This document shows, piece by piece, positions 33,810 through 45,630 of a DNA stretch of 64,000 bases. The notes below the pieces were generated by a model. That model did not search any database, was not told the origin of the DNA, and was given only the letters and a program-made list of their open reading frames with translations. A program made the translations under genes and the position numbers. The stretch spans positions 32,949,943 through 33,013,942 of the forward strand of contig OZ035962.1 in assembly GCA_964034945.1 (NCBI GenBank), given 5' to 3'. The stretch is from Chrysopilus asiliformis (taxonomy: Eukaryota > Arthropoda > Insecta > Diptera > Rhagionidae). Position 1 is the stretch's first letter. Each line of letters opens with the position of its first letter.

Positions 33810-34480
33810 TAATGCTTTTTACTTTTCTGACCCATAGTATAATATCATATTGTATTCATGAAAAATTTCGACCTCTTAATTTTGCTTAAAAACATTTCCT
33901 GAACACTTTTGAGAAATTGAAGCATTATTGGAAAAGAGTTGGAGACAATAAAATTTCCTAAACACTATAACTGTTTATTCCAGGCCGTTGTCGAGATATA
34001 CCGTTATTGAAAAAAAACAGCTTTTTGAAACCATCTCGAAAACTAACGGATTTTCGGTAGTTCAATTTATGAGGCGAATTAAAGAGAATAACGATTCCCA
34101 CAATTTTGCTCCCAGCGTTATACGCTATCTTTTACCGTTATTGAGATATTTTTATTAAAACAGAAAAAATTGAATTTTCGCAAATCGTTTGTAAACTAAC
34201 TGTGTTTAGTATAAATTAGTTGGAAGAAGAATTGGAGATACTAAAATTGTCTATAGATCTACCTCTTACAGTGAATCGATACATTTTACCATTATCGAGA
34301 TATTTAAAAAAAAATTCAGACCCGAGAAATAAAATATCAGCTTATATAAAAAAAAAATAATATTTTTACATAAGCAAATATTTTATTTGTCGGTTTAGAG
34401 TGTAAATTGCGCAGGAACATAGATTTTGTAGAAGAAGGCCATGTACTGCTCACACCAGATATTTTATCTTCATTTTAAAA

Positions 34481-37400
34481 ATATCTACATTTCTTAAAAA
34501 ATATCTTTAATGATATTCAATTTTACATTCGAATTGACAGTTTTTCAATTTTCCTCACACTTAAATACACACGAAAAAATGGAAATTTATCGGCGAGCTT
34601 GAATTTCTTTCATGACATTAAAGAAAATCTTTTAGAGATAAATTAACGTTGCGGTTGTGTCTAATGCATTTTCACCTGCAAGAAATCAATAATCCACCTT
34701 CCGTTAAAGAAAAATTTACATGAAGCAGAAGAAAAACGTTTAAAGCTGCAAGAAAAATACGACGTGTTCGATATTTTTTTGAATAAAGTAATAGATTCAT
34801 GTATGTATGTTGGCGACGATTACTTTACTTGATTTTTCCAGTATTATCAAAACTGCAGCAATAATCGATTTGCATTTCTGCAGAAATTTGTTTTCCTCAC
34901 AGAGCTAAAAGAAATTCTTCGTTTTTTTTCGTCAATTTGAAATTGATGCAAACTGCAGATTTCTATACAGACCGAACGGGGATGAAGTTCATTGCAAGAA
35001 GAATGGGCAAACGGTTTACTTGAGGGAAATTTGCAATTTCTGCAATGAATAGCTGGAAAATTTATCGATGATCCTTGAGTAAGTTTTCAATTCAATTGCT
35101 TTTAGGGTTGTTGACGATGACGACACAAATTTAGCTCAATTGAAATTGTGTGTCGAATTGAAAATTTTATCAGAAAGAATGGAAAAGAGTTGAAAGTTAA
35201 ATGGAACCAATTTTGGTAATTAGAAAGAAAGCCTTTAAAAACTATCGATTGTAAAAAGAATATTGAATGAGTTATCGAAGCTATTATAATTTTCTTAAGT
35301 GTTATTTGGTAAAAAATCAAAATATTTTGATAAAAAAAATGTTTTTTGAAGCTTTGATTTAGTTTCACTTGTTAGTTTGTTTGTTAGGGTCAAATCTTGT
35401 AATCTAATTTTGACCCAGTTTCACTCATTCGATTCATTTGAAATTTTACATTATATACATAACTCCGATGACAAAGTAAAATATATGTATGAGTATACGA
35501 GGAAAAACAAAATGGTGTCTGCGGTTGGCTTACGCCATTTTGTCCGACTCGACTTAACCTATCGTGTAAGATCTTAAACGAAAGGAAAAAGAAATTAAAA
35601 ATTCGAAAGACTAAAAAGGACATAAACCATTTTTTAAACAAGTTGCTTTTAAGTGTACTGAAAATTAAAACAAAATTGGTAATAAAATAATAAAATAACA
35701 TTTAGGTATAATTTTGTTTCAATTTTTTTTCTCTTATTGCCTTTTTGACTGACAATTAAATATACGAAAAAGGCTTAAAAATGTCGTGGCCGTTAGAGTG
35801 TGAAGATGCAAAATTTTAAAATAGCTTTTTCTAAGCCATTTATTAAGAAGAAAATGAGACTGAAATAATTTAAAAGAAATTAATGCAATTCGTTTTCGAG
35901 AAATTTTAATTTATTTTAAGGAAATATAAGGAGAAGCTCTATTTTTCAAGGGGACCAAAAACAGAGATACTAGAAAACCAAAGCTTCATTTTTGTAGAAG
36001 ATAATAGCTGATATTAAAGTCAATTAATTAATAGACTAAAAATTAACTTGATTAACAATATTTAAAAAATAATTGAAAAGCGAATTATCGGGAATTTGTC
36101 CTCTCGACTTCTTTTGTCGGCTTCATTCCTGCCCTTAAATCCGATTTTACGATTTTGAAGACTGAAAATAACCGCTCTCCAGACACTTGAGTTGGCAACG
36201 CCGCGCCGTGGCGATTTGGGCTACGGCTCGAACAAATTCAGAGTATTTTAGCAATTTTTTATAATTTTTCTGTAATCAAATTTTTAAACTTATTAGTTCA
36301 AAAATAAAACTATTTGTTGACAAAATTTCATTCTAGAAAATTTCAACATTTTAATTTAAAAATTAAACCGTTAGTATAAAATTTAGCTTTTCAAGTCTAA
36401 ATTTTCAACTAAGTTGGTTTAAAAAGTCACATTTAAACTCTAAAAATTTGAAAAACTGAACCTTGAGATGAAAAAATCGAAAATTTATTTTTTTTAAAAA
36501 AGTCGGTTGAAAATGTTCAGTGAAATTGACAAAAATCAACCAAATTGTCCGCCGTATTTGAAAGAGAAATTTAAAATTTTTTATTGTATAATTTTTTTTT
36601 TGCCGCTTTCGCGAAGTTTGAATTTTTTTTAACGACGTTTTTGTAATAATGCTATACAATCGACTGCTCGGGAATTGTTTTTTAGGCAAAATCAAGAGGT
36701 CGCCATTTTTTATGAATCCAACACTTAATTATATTTCGTTAAGACATCAAGAATTTTAAAACTGATGTTTAGAAACTTTTCTGGCATAAGCTTATTGTAT
36801 TTATATAAAAATTGAAATGAAGTAAGTCTGCATTAATTTCCCTTATAATATTTTATTGGAACTGAAATTTTTATTTGGCATTTGTAAGACGGTTTCGAGC
36901 ATAGTTGAACCTAATTTGTGTTTCAACATCAATTTTTTGTAAGAATTAAGTATTAGTAACAAAAAAATAGACTCTCATTGAAACATCACGAGCTAACTAT
37001 CAAGAATAGGTTTTGGCATTTTAAGCGATCTTCAAAATAATAAAAATCATTTCTTGTAAAATAATGACTAGCAAAGTTTTCAAAAGGTTTCTAATTTCAC
37101 TCTGAACATAGAATGGAGCGCAGTGTCAAGTTAATAAACCCATCAAACCGATAAGCATCAAATAATTTGAAGTTAAGTTAATTTTGTATCTTTATCAACA
37201 GAATCGATTGCATGTTAATGTCAATAAAAGTATAAATGTCAATCGCAGATATCCGTATCCAAACCAAAAGACCCAAAAATCTCCAAGTATTCATACAGCT
37301 TCTACAGATTCCAATCAGATCACATTGCCACCAAATAAAATCTCACAGCGTGTGGCAAACTTTTGGGCAGAAAAATCTGGAAAAAAAATGTACAAGAAAA

Positions 37401-38590
37401 AATTATGGACTTGGGTCGCTCCTCAAATGACATTCAGATCAGTTGACATTACGAATATAAAAATCCAACGATTCTTCTTTGCCAATTAATCATTCCCACT
37501 GAAGACACAGCAGAATATCAATCTGTCAAGGCCGGGATTGAAATGAAATTAGTAGACCTGGTGGTATTGTCACCTTAACCTTTCCCGATGTTGACCAGTG
37601 ACATTCTTTTTGATACTGACAGAAATATGGGGGAAAAAAAGTATTATTCGAGAGGAATACAAGGGCGTTGACAGGAAATCCGACTCCGAAGCGTGAGATA
37701 GAAACATTTTCACGGTTTAATGTCGCTGCCACATGTTAACATCGTAACATTATCAACATCATTTCCAAGCTTAAAGAGTTTCACCCTCTCTATTAACCAT
37801 CATCACTCATCCAGTTCGTGTGCCTCTGGATCAATGGGGTCGCAAACTGAACCCCTTCTTCGAAATATCAGGCCCCCATTACTTTTCCACTTAGATGACT
37901 TCGCTCCCCATTTTCGCTAAACCTGTCTGTATACGCTGCTATGCTTCTTATGTGCTTTTTATTTCTCCGAAAAATTCCATCCATAATCAAGGAGCTTATG
38001 ATCCAGCAGTAACAACATGCCAAAAACTACAAGAATTTTCCATTAGCCTTTTAACATTTCGTGGCAGTACACAAAATACAAACCATCGAATTGCATGCCA
38101 AAGGAACAGAAATTGGGAGCGTTCACAAGTTCCTCTGATGGGAATTTATGACACAATCAGTTCAATGTTTTATACTAAAGTAGTTTTGGAGCTTTTTTCA
38201 ACTCCATTTAGTCAGCTCGGACTTGGATTTGGATTCAACTTGCGGCAAGTATGAGAAAAAAACTAAAACAAAATATCAAGATGTCATGAGGTGCTGAGGT
38301 CGTCTGGTGAATATCGACACGGTATAGGGTAAAGGCGATCATTTGAACAATTTAGAAAATTTCAAGACTTCTAAGAGTCTATTCTTCCTCAATTGAGGTG
38401 TTCTAACAATTTGTTCTTTCTCATTGCCCACAATTCATAGTTTTACATTAATTGCGAATCATGAATCAATTGCAACATTTGTAAGGTGTTGCTGTATCCC
38501 ATCAAAAGCAGATTCTCGCCTAACGACGCCACTAACATTAATTAGCAGCTACCAATACTCATTTTGATAAATTAATTTTCTAGAGAGTAA
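34481..38590. other. Unannotated AT-rich DNA
   Basis: No recognisable gene or element end over about 4 kb. 37184-38254 is less AT-rich and has several frames of 60-119 codons in different phases (longest 37895-38254, plus strand), none with a motif I recognise; this may be an exon-bearing or retrotransposed region, but I cannot support a call. Confidence 0.3.
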
Positions 38591-38687
38591 TTCGGTGTGA
38601 ATTTAACTATAAAAATTTTTCAATATGGTTCATCCGTTTGGATAACTTCTTTTTTTTATCGATTTGGATGCACACAAAATGTTAAAA

Positions 38688-39291
38688 CACAGTTTAATCC
38701 ACCTATCGGTGAGACACATAATCAAACTTCATATGATGAATATAAGTGGGTGTAATGTTGAAAGTTTTTATACAAAAACATTTGAAAACTCGAGAACTAC
38801 TAGATGTAGAAAGTTGAAATTTGGCATGTAACAGGTTTTTATTAAAAGAGAAATCCTTATCTGAAAATGGGAAAAATTAAACCACCACTTCACCCTCTCC
38901 ATTAAAAATTAAAAGAATTTTTTCAATTTTCTCGAAAACAGCTCATTTTTTCGAAAAAAAAATTGAAAAAAAATGTGAAAAAAAGTGTTTAGAATATGAT
39001 TCTACGTAATTCTACACACATCAAAATTCAATCGGACTACCCCTGACCCTTTCTGTCCTACAAATGGACAAGTTTTTTTGATTTTTTTTTTCAAGATCGT
39101 GTTCTATAGATTGTTACAAATATTGTTATATACATACTTACGCACGAACACAAGCACACATAAAGACATGTTGCAAACTCATAGAACTGAGTGGATGAAT
39201 ATATGTCCCGGGGACGTGCGGGACACCGTTGTGATTTTGGTTTTTGAAGTGATTTTAATGCCTTTCTTATATGTAAGAAAGGTGAATAATG
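38688..39291 (-). repeat. Hairpin-headed dispersed repeat, family D (copy 2)
   Basis: Inverted relative to 19650-20207: starts near CACAGTTTAATCCACCTATC, contains ATGTCCCGGGGACGTGCGGG and ends with the palindromic head CCTTTCTTATATGTAAGAAA. The copies share most of their length by eye. Confidence 0.55.
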
Positions 39292-39305
39292 AATATAAAC
39301 TCCAC

Positions 39306-39620
39306 TTTTTATACTCGTATGGTGAAACCAAAGGGTATATTAGATTTGCCTTACCGTTTGTAACGCCAAGATCCCGTCATCACACAAAAAAATGAATCAC
39401 ACCAGTGTGTTTAGAATGATAAAAAAAATTATTTTTGCATGTCCATCCGTCCGTCCGTCCGTCTGTCCGTCTGTGGTGCGGATTGCGAGCGCACGGATTG
39501 AGCTAGAGACTTGAAATTTGGCGCAGATTGGTTTTTCGTAAAAAGCAAGGCTAAGTTCGTTAATGGGCAAAAACGGACCATTAGGGAGGTAATTGGCAAT
39601 TATAGTTTTTGTTATGTTTT
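39306..39620 (+). mobile_element. DINE-1/mini-me-like element (copy 6), internally deleted
   Basis: Head TTTTTATACTCGTATGGTG and tail GTTTTTGTTATGTTTT are both present, but about 220 bp between ATTAGGGAGG and AATTGGCAATTATAG are missing. AAACTCCACTTT stands on both sides (39297-39308 overlapping the head by three T, and 39621-39632), a 12-bp direct repeat. Confidence 0.75.
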
Positions 39621-39724
39621 AAACTCCACTTTAGTGTTTAAATTAGGATTTAAAAAAAATCCATTTGGAGTTTATAAAAACTCTATTTAGGATAAAAATT
39701 CATTTGGTTAAAAAACCCCTTTAA

Positions 39725-39945
39725 CCCTAATCCTCCTCTTTGGGATTCATTTCAACTTTGCTTTGGATGCCACCAAATGGAAATCAAGTCCGTTTACATC
39801 TGGACGAACGTGCTCACATAACATTATGTGAAAAAAAAAATATTCTAATACTGTTAAATTTAGTGTTTTATATATAACTTTCATATGAGAGTGCGGGACT
39901 CATCCTAGGTGTTTTTGTTTGTAAATTAACCCAGGATGATTAGGG
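39725..39945. mobile_element. piggyBac-type MITE, 221 bp, TTAA duplication
   Basis: Starts CCCTAATCCTCC and ends GGATGATTAGGG, with TTAA at 39721-39724 and 39946-39949. CCC-starting ends in a TTAA target are the hallmark of piggyBac-type elements. No coding sequence. Confidence 0.8.
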
Positions 39946-40075
39946 TTAAATGTTTGATTTTTACATTATAATATTATAGTAAAATTTCTACCTTTTGGCT
40001 GCGTTTTTGATCTATAATTTTTAATTTATTTTATTTATTTATCAATTTCTCATTCTACTTGTTTATATTATAAAT

Positions 40076-40303
40076 AATGGCCATTACCAATGAGCTGTTA
40101 CTAATTTAGTAACAATTTAAGGCATGTGCGAAACGGTCTAATAGCATGCTAATTCTAGTGCGTTTTCATTCATTTATTACAGCGAACTGGAAACTTTCCA
40201 ATAAAAATTAGAATTTGAACCGAAATTAGCAAGCAATTGGCCCGTTTCGCACACGCCAAAAGTTGTTACTAATTTAGTTACAGCTCATGGGTCAATGGCT
40301 ATT
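40076..40303. mobile_element. 228-bp unit with long imperfect terminal inverted repeats
   Basis: Left AATGGCCATTACCAATGAGC, then TGTTACTAATTTAGTAACAA and GTGCGAAACGG, is mirrored at the right by CCGTTTCGCACACG, GTTACTAATTTAGTTAC and GTCAATGGCTATT. ATAAAT on both sides may be the duplication, but the surroundings are AT-rich. Superfamily unresolved. Confidence 0.6.
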
Positions 40304-40380
40304 ATAAATTATTATTTTTAATTATTTATCACTTATTTTACTTATTTATAAAAGACTATTCGTGTTCTCCTTACTGCTCG

Positions 40381-40500
40381 TTAGGACCAAAATATTGGAA
40401 TTTGAACATCAAATTCGTAATCAGCGGCCCAAACCTTTAATGTAAGTTTTCCCGAGAATAAATGGGAAAAAACATATTCTCGTTATTCTTACTCGACAAT
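40381..40500 (+). repeat. Single degraded unit of the Helitron 122-bp repeat
   Basis: GAATTTGAACATCAAATTCG, TAATCAGCGGCCC, TTTTCCCGAGAATAAATGGG and GTTATTCTTACT follow the order of the 122-bp unit in the array at 8840-10570. Only one unit is present and no Helitron ends are nearby. Confidence 0.45.
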
Positions 40501-40908
40501 TAATTACTACAAATAAATATATTGGTTGGAAACTTTGTGCGCTGGGTCGGGCTGGAACCAAGGTAGGTACTTCAGATTTGGGCTCCACTTATAAATCCCA
40601 TCAGACCATTGAAGTAATTGATTAAACCTCTTCTAAATATGAATAGGTTTTAATAACCCAATAAGGTTTTCTTTGACAATAGAATTACACCAGATAAAAT
40701 TTTTTACATCAAGCCCATTTTACCTTTAGACTGCCGGGGTGGCCTCGAACAACCTTGGCGACTCCAAGTTATATCTAGATTTCAAAAATATATTGTATAA
40801 CAAAATTGCAAACAAAAATCTATGATTTTAATGAAAAAAGCCGGTAGTCTAAAGTTTAAACATTTTATATTTCCAAAGCATTAAATTTTTGATCCATATT
40901 GGGTAAAA

Positions 40909-41920
40909 TCATACTAATATATAAAAATGAATTGGTGTCTGTCTGTCTGTCTGTTCCTCTTTCAAGCAAAAACGGCTGAACCGATTGACTTGAAATTTGG
41001 CATGAGTGTCTGTGGTAGTTCTGGTTCCAACATAGGCATACGGAAAAGTAGCGCGAGGTGTGGGGGGAGAAAGGGGAGGGGGTAAAGTGATTTCGAAACT
41101 TAGTTTTTGCGCTATGTTACTCTTTCGCGGGGAAACTACTGAACCGATTGGCCTGAAATTTGGCATAGATGTTCGTCGGGGGTCTAGCCCCAACATAGAC
41201 ATATTAAAAAGTAGCCCGAGAGGTGGGGGGAGTAAGGGGAGGGGGTAAAGTGATCTCGAAACTTATGACGTTTTCGACTGGCAGATTCAGGGCAGATTCA
41301 GAGCACGCTCTACCCCAGTTTAGAGCAAGGTATTTCGAGCAGATCTCGAGTAGATTTCGAGCACCTCTGCTTGGGAGTCGAGCATTTCTCAAAGAACAAG
41401 AAGAAGCATAAAACAAATTAAAATTAATTTTGATATATTCCCCTTAAGTTGACACTGCACTAATATATTTCTGACCAAATGAAATTCTTCTTCACTAGAT
41501 GAAGAAGAATCCAAGAAATCAAAATCATAAATATCTTCCATTCACGATTCCACACGATTTTGTTAGCCTTAACCTCAAAAGAGCAACTCAAATCTGACTA
41601 CATTAGGCAGATCACAAAATTGCTCGAAAAATGCTCTTTTAGTGCTCGCATACGGAGTACTTGCGTCACTCGAACACGTAACTCTTTTTCGAGCGATCAA
41701 AAAATCTCAGTCGAACACAAGATCTCAGAGTGAGCAAATTTAGAGCAACTTCAGAGCAAAAAGAGCATGCCAGTCGAAAACGCCATTAGTTTTCCCTCTA
41801 TGTTACCCTTTCGCGGGGAAACTACCGAGCCGATTGGCCTGAAGTTTAGCTCCAACAAAGACTATAAAAAAAATTTTTTTTGAAAAAACTTAACCCGGCA
41901 ACGACGGATATGCAAACTAG
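40909..41920 (+). mobile_element. Non-autonomous Helitron (family H2, copy 2), split by Harbinger MITE
   Basis: A|TCATACTAATATATAAAAAT start and ATGCAAACTAG|T end, as in copy 1 at 31197. The 3' hairpin is CCCGGCAACGACGGA (one base weaker). A 520-bp MITE is inserted at 41266-41785; removing it leaves a 489-bp element matching copy 1. Confidence 0.85.
41266..41785. mobile_element. PIF/Harbinger-type MITE, 520 bp, TTA duplication
   Basis: TGACGTTTTCGACTGGCA at the left and TGCCAGTCGAAAACGCCA at the right, with TTA at 41263-41265 and 41786-41788. The empty site is visible in the other Helitron copy (CATGAAACTTAGCTCTTCC near 31547). The interior is rich in GAGCA words. No coding sequence. Confidence 0.8.
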
Positions 41921-42110
41921 TAAAAGATAAAACTATCCAGTTTTGCGGTGTTAAATAGTATGACACCATTTAGATTTAAAATTAAAAAAAAATCCGAATT
42001 CAGACTGTTAAATTTCACTGTGTACCACCTAAAAATTGTTTGCGACTTTCTTGTTTGCAAACTAAAAACATAAGAAAAGCTACAACTGCAAGGGGCCAAT
42101 CGTCAAATCT

Positions 42111-42470
42111 CAAGTCTGTTTGAGATTACAAAACTCAAAAACTACTGGACCGATTTTTACGCGGTTTTTCTGTAAAATTATCTGCGTTCCCAGGAGCAGG
42201 TTTTTAGCTATGTTAGATTTTCAAAATTCGAAACGGAAGGTCCTGTAAGGATAACGCAAATATTTTTTTTCCCGTTTTACCCGGGAAAAATCGGCATAAA
42301 GAGGTTTCCGGAGTCGCTGATCGCGAATCCGGTGTTAGATTTTTAAAATTCTAAACGGAAGGTCCTGCAAGGATAACATTTTTCCCCAAAAGTTTTAAAG
42401 TTATTTATGGTTTTTTGGCATTCCAAAATTTATACAAAAAACTTTAAGCTGACAACGTAGGGTCTGCTAG
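42111..42470 (+). mobile_element. Helitron fragment of the 122-bp-repeat family, 5'-truncated
   Basis: Runs from GTCTGTTTGAGATTACAAAA through GGACCGATTTTTACGCGG, two tandem units, to AACGTAGGGTCTGCTAG followed by T. It is the inverted, shorter relative of 8749-10719. The TCTATATA start is missing. Confidence 0.75.
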
Positions 42471-42479
42471 TATTCTATA

Positions 42480-43020
42480 TGAGGGAAGACAAAAGTTTTA
42501 TGAAAAAAAAATCCACTTGAATAAAAGGAAGTGGTCTGATTGGATTTTGATGTATAGATAAGTAGTATAAAATCATATTCTAAACATTTTTTAACAAAAT
42601 AGAAAAAAGTATTACATCTGCTTCCCCCAGTGGTTCGATTGGATTTTAATGTATGGATGAGTTATATAAAATCAAATTTTAAACACATTTCGTCTTTATC
42701 AATTTTTCAATAAAATGCACCGTTTTGGAAAAAAAGTATTCCATTTGTATGGTCCAACTGAATTTTGATGTATATACAAGTTACGTAAAATCATATTCTA
42801 AACACGTTTTTCCTAAATAAATTTTTCAAAGCGACACACCGTTTTCGCGACAATCGCAAAAAACAGTTTCGTTTGTACTGGAGACGGGCGAAAGAATATG
42901 CCGATTTCGCTCGTTGAAGAACTTAGTTTTACTTTTTACGAAAAACTAATTTGGGAAAATCTCTAATTAATTCGAGAGTTATTGTGTTGCGGAAAATATT
43001 TTGTTTTTTCTAAATATGAT
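42480..43020 (-). repeat. Diverged DINE-like element with three tandem units (C2)
   Basis: Three successive units of roughly 120 bp begin near GTGGTCTGATTGGATTTTGA, GTGGTTCGATTGGATTTTAA and GGTCCAACTGAATTTTGATG; then TCGTTGAAGAACTTAG and TTTTTACGAAAAAC as in the reverse complement of DINE-like copies. The GTCY tract is absent. Confidence 0.5.
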
Positions 43021-44510
43021 TGTCATATAAAGTAATATAAAAACGTCTTATCGTTTATTTTTTTCTAAACAAAGTCCGCAACACGAAATATGACCCTTTC
43101 CGCTATTATTTATTTATCAATTTACTATTGCTTTAAACATCCTCCGAGCAAAAATCCTCATCACAGATAAAATTCATTCACTTTTCAGTCCGCTCGTCCC
43201 AGAAATCACAACAAGAAAAAAGCAACATAATAAAACGAATGAAAAAAAAAAATTAACATAAGATTCTTTAGCAGCGATATTCGAAACATAAATGTCAAAA
43301 TAAATTTCAATGTTTGAATTTTTATGATAGAGCAAATTGACCGGTTTATTTGGACTCCACCGAAGAGTTCCATGTGCCAAGAAGATTCGCCTATTGCACG
43401 TAAAATGTCGTTTTTATGATATTTTAATTAATTTTTTCCTCATATCCCAGCTCGACTGTAGTGATGATGGCCAAATTATGCATAAATTATGGAAATCGTT
43501 TCTGGCTACATAATAATTGCAATCGCTTGTAACTCGGTCGATTGCCTATTTTTTTTTCAAACGTTAAAATAAAAATGTTTGACATTTTGTCGATTCAACG
43601 CTATTTTCAACGAAATTTGTCGCTTTTTAAATCGAAATTTGTAAAGCCATTTGAATTTTTTCAATAAAAATCAGTACGAAATTCTGTTTGTTTACTTTTT
43701 TTGTTATTTTAAAACTGAATTCTGTCCCACTGGGATCGCTTTTGTTGGGTTTAATTTATTGCATTATTTATTTGTATAGAATCGATTTCGTCTATTTAAA
43801 TTCTTGCCTCATGTGTGTAAATTTTTAGCATTTTAACCAAAATCCGGTGAGCGCTTTTTTGACACCAAAATATTTGATCAACGTAAAAAAAAAATGTAGG
43901 AATCTATTATGAAAACTAATTTTCCAAAATTAATTCACAATTTTGTACAAACATTTCAAAAATCTTTGAAGTTCCAAACTTTCACTCACGAACTAAATTA
44001 AAAAATTCATTTTGATGTATACATACTCGATATTTACAAGATATATTTAAGTTACATGATTCATTTGTTGTAATATCATCGTATTTGTTCTAAATTATAT
44101 AATTACAGGTACCTACTGATACCCAAATCAAAAAGAAAATTTCACATGTCAAAACTATCATTCTTAATTAGTTATTAAAACGAATCGATATAGTTGCGAT
44201 CAGATTCTTTGTATCAGTTTTGATTGAATCTTGATAGATATGATGCGGGCATATCTTTAATCATCATCTCATCATACCGGATGCACGAGCTTAACCTAAA
44301 AAGGCACCGTTCAACGTATAAATATCATCTACAATTATGGTCTGACATGTAATATTCCAACTCGTAGATCAGGGCTAGACAACCGTTTAAATTTTTGCAT
44401 CAGCGGTTTTTAAAATTTTAGAATTATAATAGTTGAAAATTTTTAAAAAAGAAAACGTTTTTTATATATATTCATTTATAGAATAACGCAAAATTTTCTA
44501 TAATTCTTAA
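43021..44510. other. Unannotated AT-rich DNA
   Basis: No recognisable gene, repeat end or RNA gene. A 68-codon minus-strand frame at 43174-43380 has no motif. Confidence 0.25.
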
Positions 44511-45589
44511 TACTAATGTTCACACCGACGCAAATCACGAGATTTCGAAATCACGAGATTTCCAGTACATTAGCCTGTTTTCAAAATCACTAAAAGTATG
44601 CAATTTCCACAAAATTAAGAACGAAATCAAGCAAAAACAATGTATACAACCCTGCATCTTTTATTCAGCTCTCTTCAGAACATCAGTTTTGACATTTGTG
44701 CTGCATTGGATTGTGATTACACTAGGATTCACTGTGAGGCGGCACGTCTTTCCTCATTTCTCTGCCGTGTGCACACGGTTCGCCTTTTTCATTCGCTAAA
44801 ATCTTTCGCCTTTTTTGACGTTCAAGACATTGGGATGAAAATAATCTCAAAATTTAACCGAGTTGTGAAATGATTGCAGTGAAATTTGTTAAATTTAATG
44901 AAAATATGGATCATATATGGATCATATAATAATTGCAGTAACAAGTTTATTATATGCTTCATCAGCAACGGCTCTATTTTTGTGCCAATCTGAAGAAGAA
45001 AACTCCGAATTTTCAGATGCGCACGACTCCACAGCAAACAACGAAATGACCAATAAAAGCACAACGAGACACAAACCGGTTTGCAACCGATAATTTTAAG
45101 TGAATCTAAACTTCGTTCGCTCTTTTTGGTTTCCCTCCCCACTGCGTCCCTTACCCTCACGAATGACGTGCCGCCTCAAAGTGAATCCTGGTGTAAACAC
45201 AATCTTGGAAAAACGGAAAATAAGAAAAAGAAGCCGTGTTCCGCACGCGAAGAGGCTATATTAGTAAACAACCTACGCGGGGCAAAAAAAAAATGGACCT
45301 GTTTTTGATGCGATTAGATATGAAATGGAAAATAATTGTTTATTTTCATTACAGATAATTTCCATTTTAGTCTAAAGTGTCTAATTCTGTTTGCACATAT
45401 TTCATCGATGTTTTGAATTTTATTATTCATCATATTACTAAAATTCATAGCAATCCTACACTAAAATTCATAGCAATCCTGTAGTTGAAATGTCAAGCAA
45501 AATTACCTTAACCTCTGTGTGAACACTTTGGTTTAAGATCTAAATCATTTCCCAAAATTACGTGATTTTGCGTCGGTGTGAACATAGTA
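44511..45589. mobile_element. PIF/Harbinger-type element, 1079 bp, TAA duplication
   Basis: TACTAATGTTCACACCGACG at the left, mirrored by GCGTCGGTGTGAACATAGTA at the right, with TAA at 44508-44510 and 45590-45592. A second inner inverted pair (ACTAGGATTCACTGTGAGGC and GAGGCGGCACGTC-type text near 44717 and 45165) suggests a complex interior. Frames of 75-112 codons inside show no transposase motif, so it is probably non-autonomous. Confidence 0.65.
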
Positions 45590-45630
45590 TAAATCGTTTT
45601 TATGTGGTTTTTGTAATTTTCTAATAGTGC

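Larger units (their letters stand above)
32690..34480 (-). repeat. Dispersed repeat family G, two inverted copies
   Basis: Two segments, about 33463-33540 and 34377-34473, share TGTAAATT..GCAG..AC..AGATTTTGTA and GCTGTTCACATCAGATATTTT in similar order. Reverse-complement counterparts are at 55078-55180 and 60339-60440 (ATATCTGATGTGAACAGCAT). All are set in text rich in CGTTATCGAGATATT. The full extent and type of this repeat are unknown. Confidence 0.5.
38600..42022. mobile_element. CAC-ended composite element (family E, copy 2), heavily nested
   Basis: Right end AAATTTCACTGTG at 42022 followed by TA matches copy 1. On the left GGATAACTTC..TTTATCGATTTGGATG (near 38640) corresponds to GGATAACTCTGATTTTTATCC in copy 1; the exact left end is unclear. 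The inserted units are a family D repeat (38688-39291), a DINE-like copy (39306-39620), a piggyBac-type MITE (39725-39945), a TIR unit (40076-40303), and a Helitron (40909-41920) that itself contains a Harbinger-type MITE. Confidence 0.55.

Noticed and set aside
37895..38254. 119-codon plus-strand frame
   Set aside because: No recognisable motif; neighbouring frames change phase; left as unannotated.
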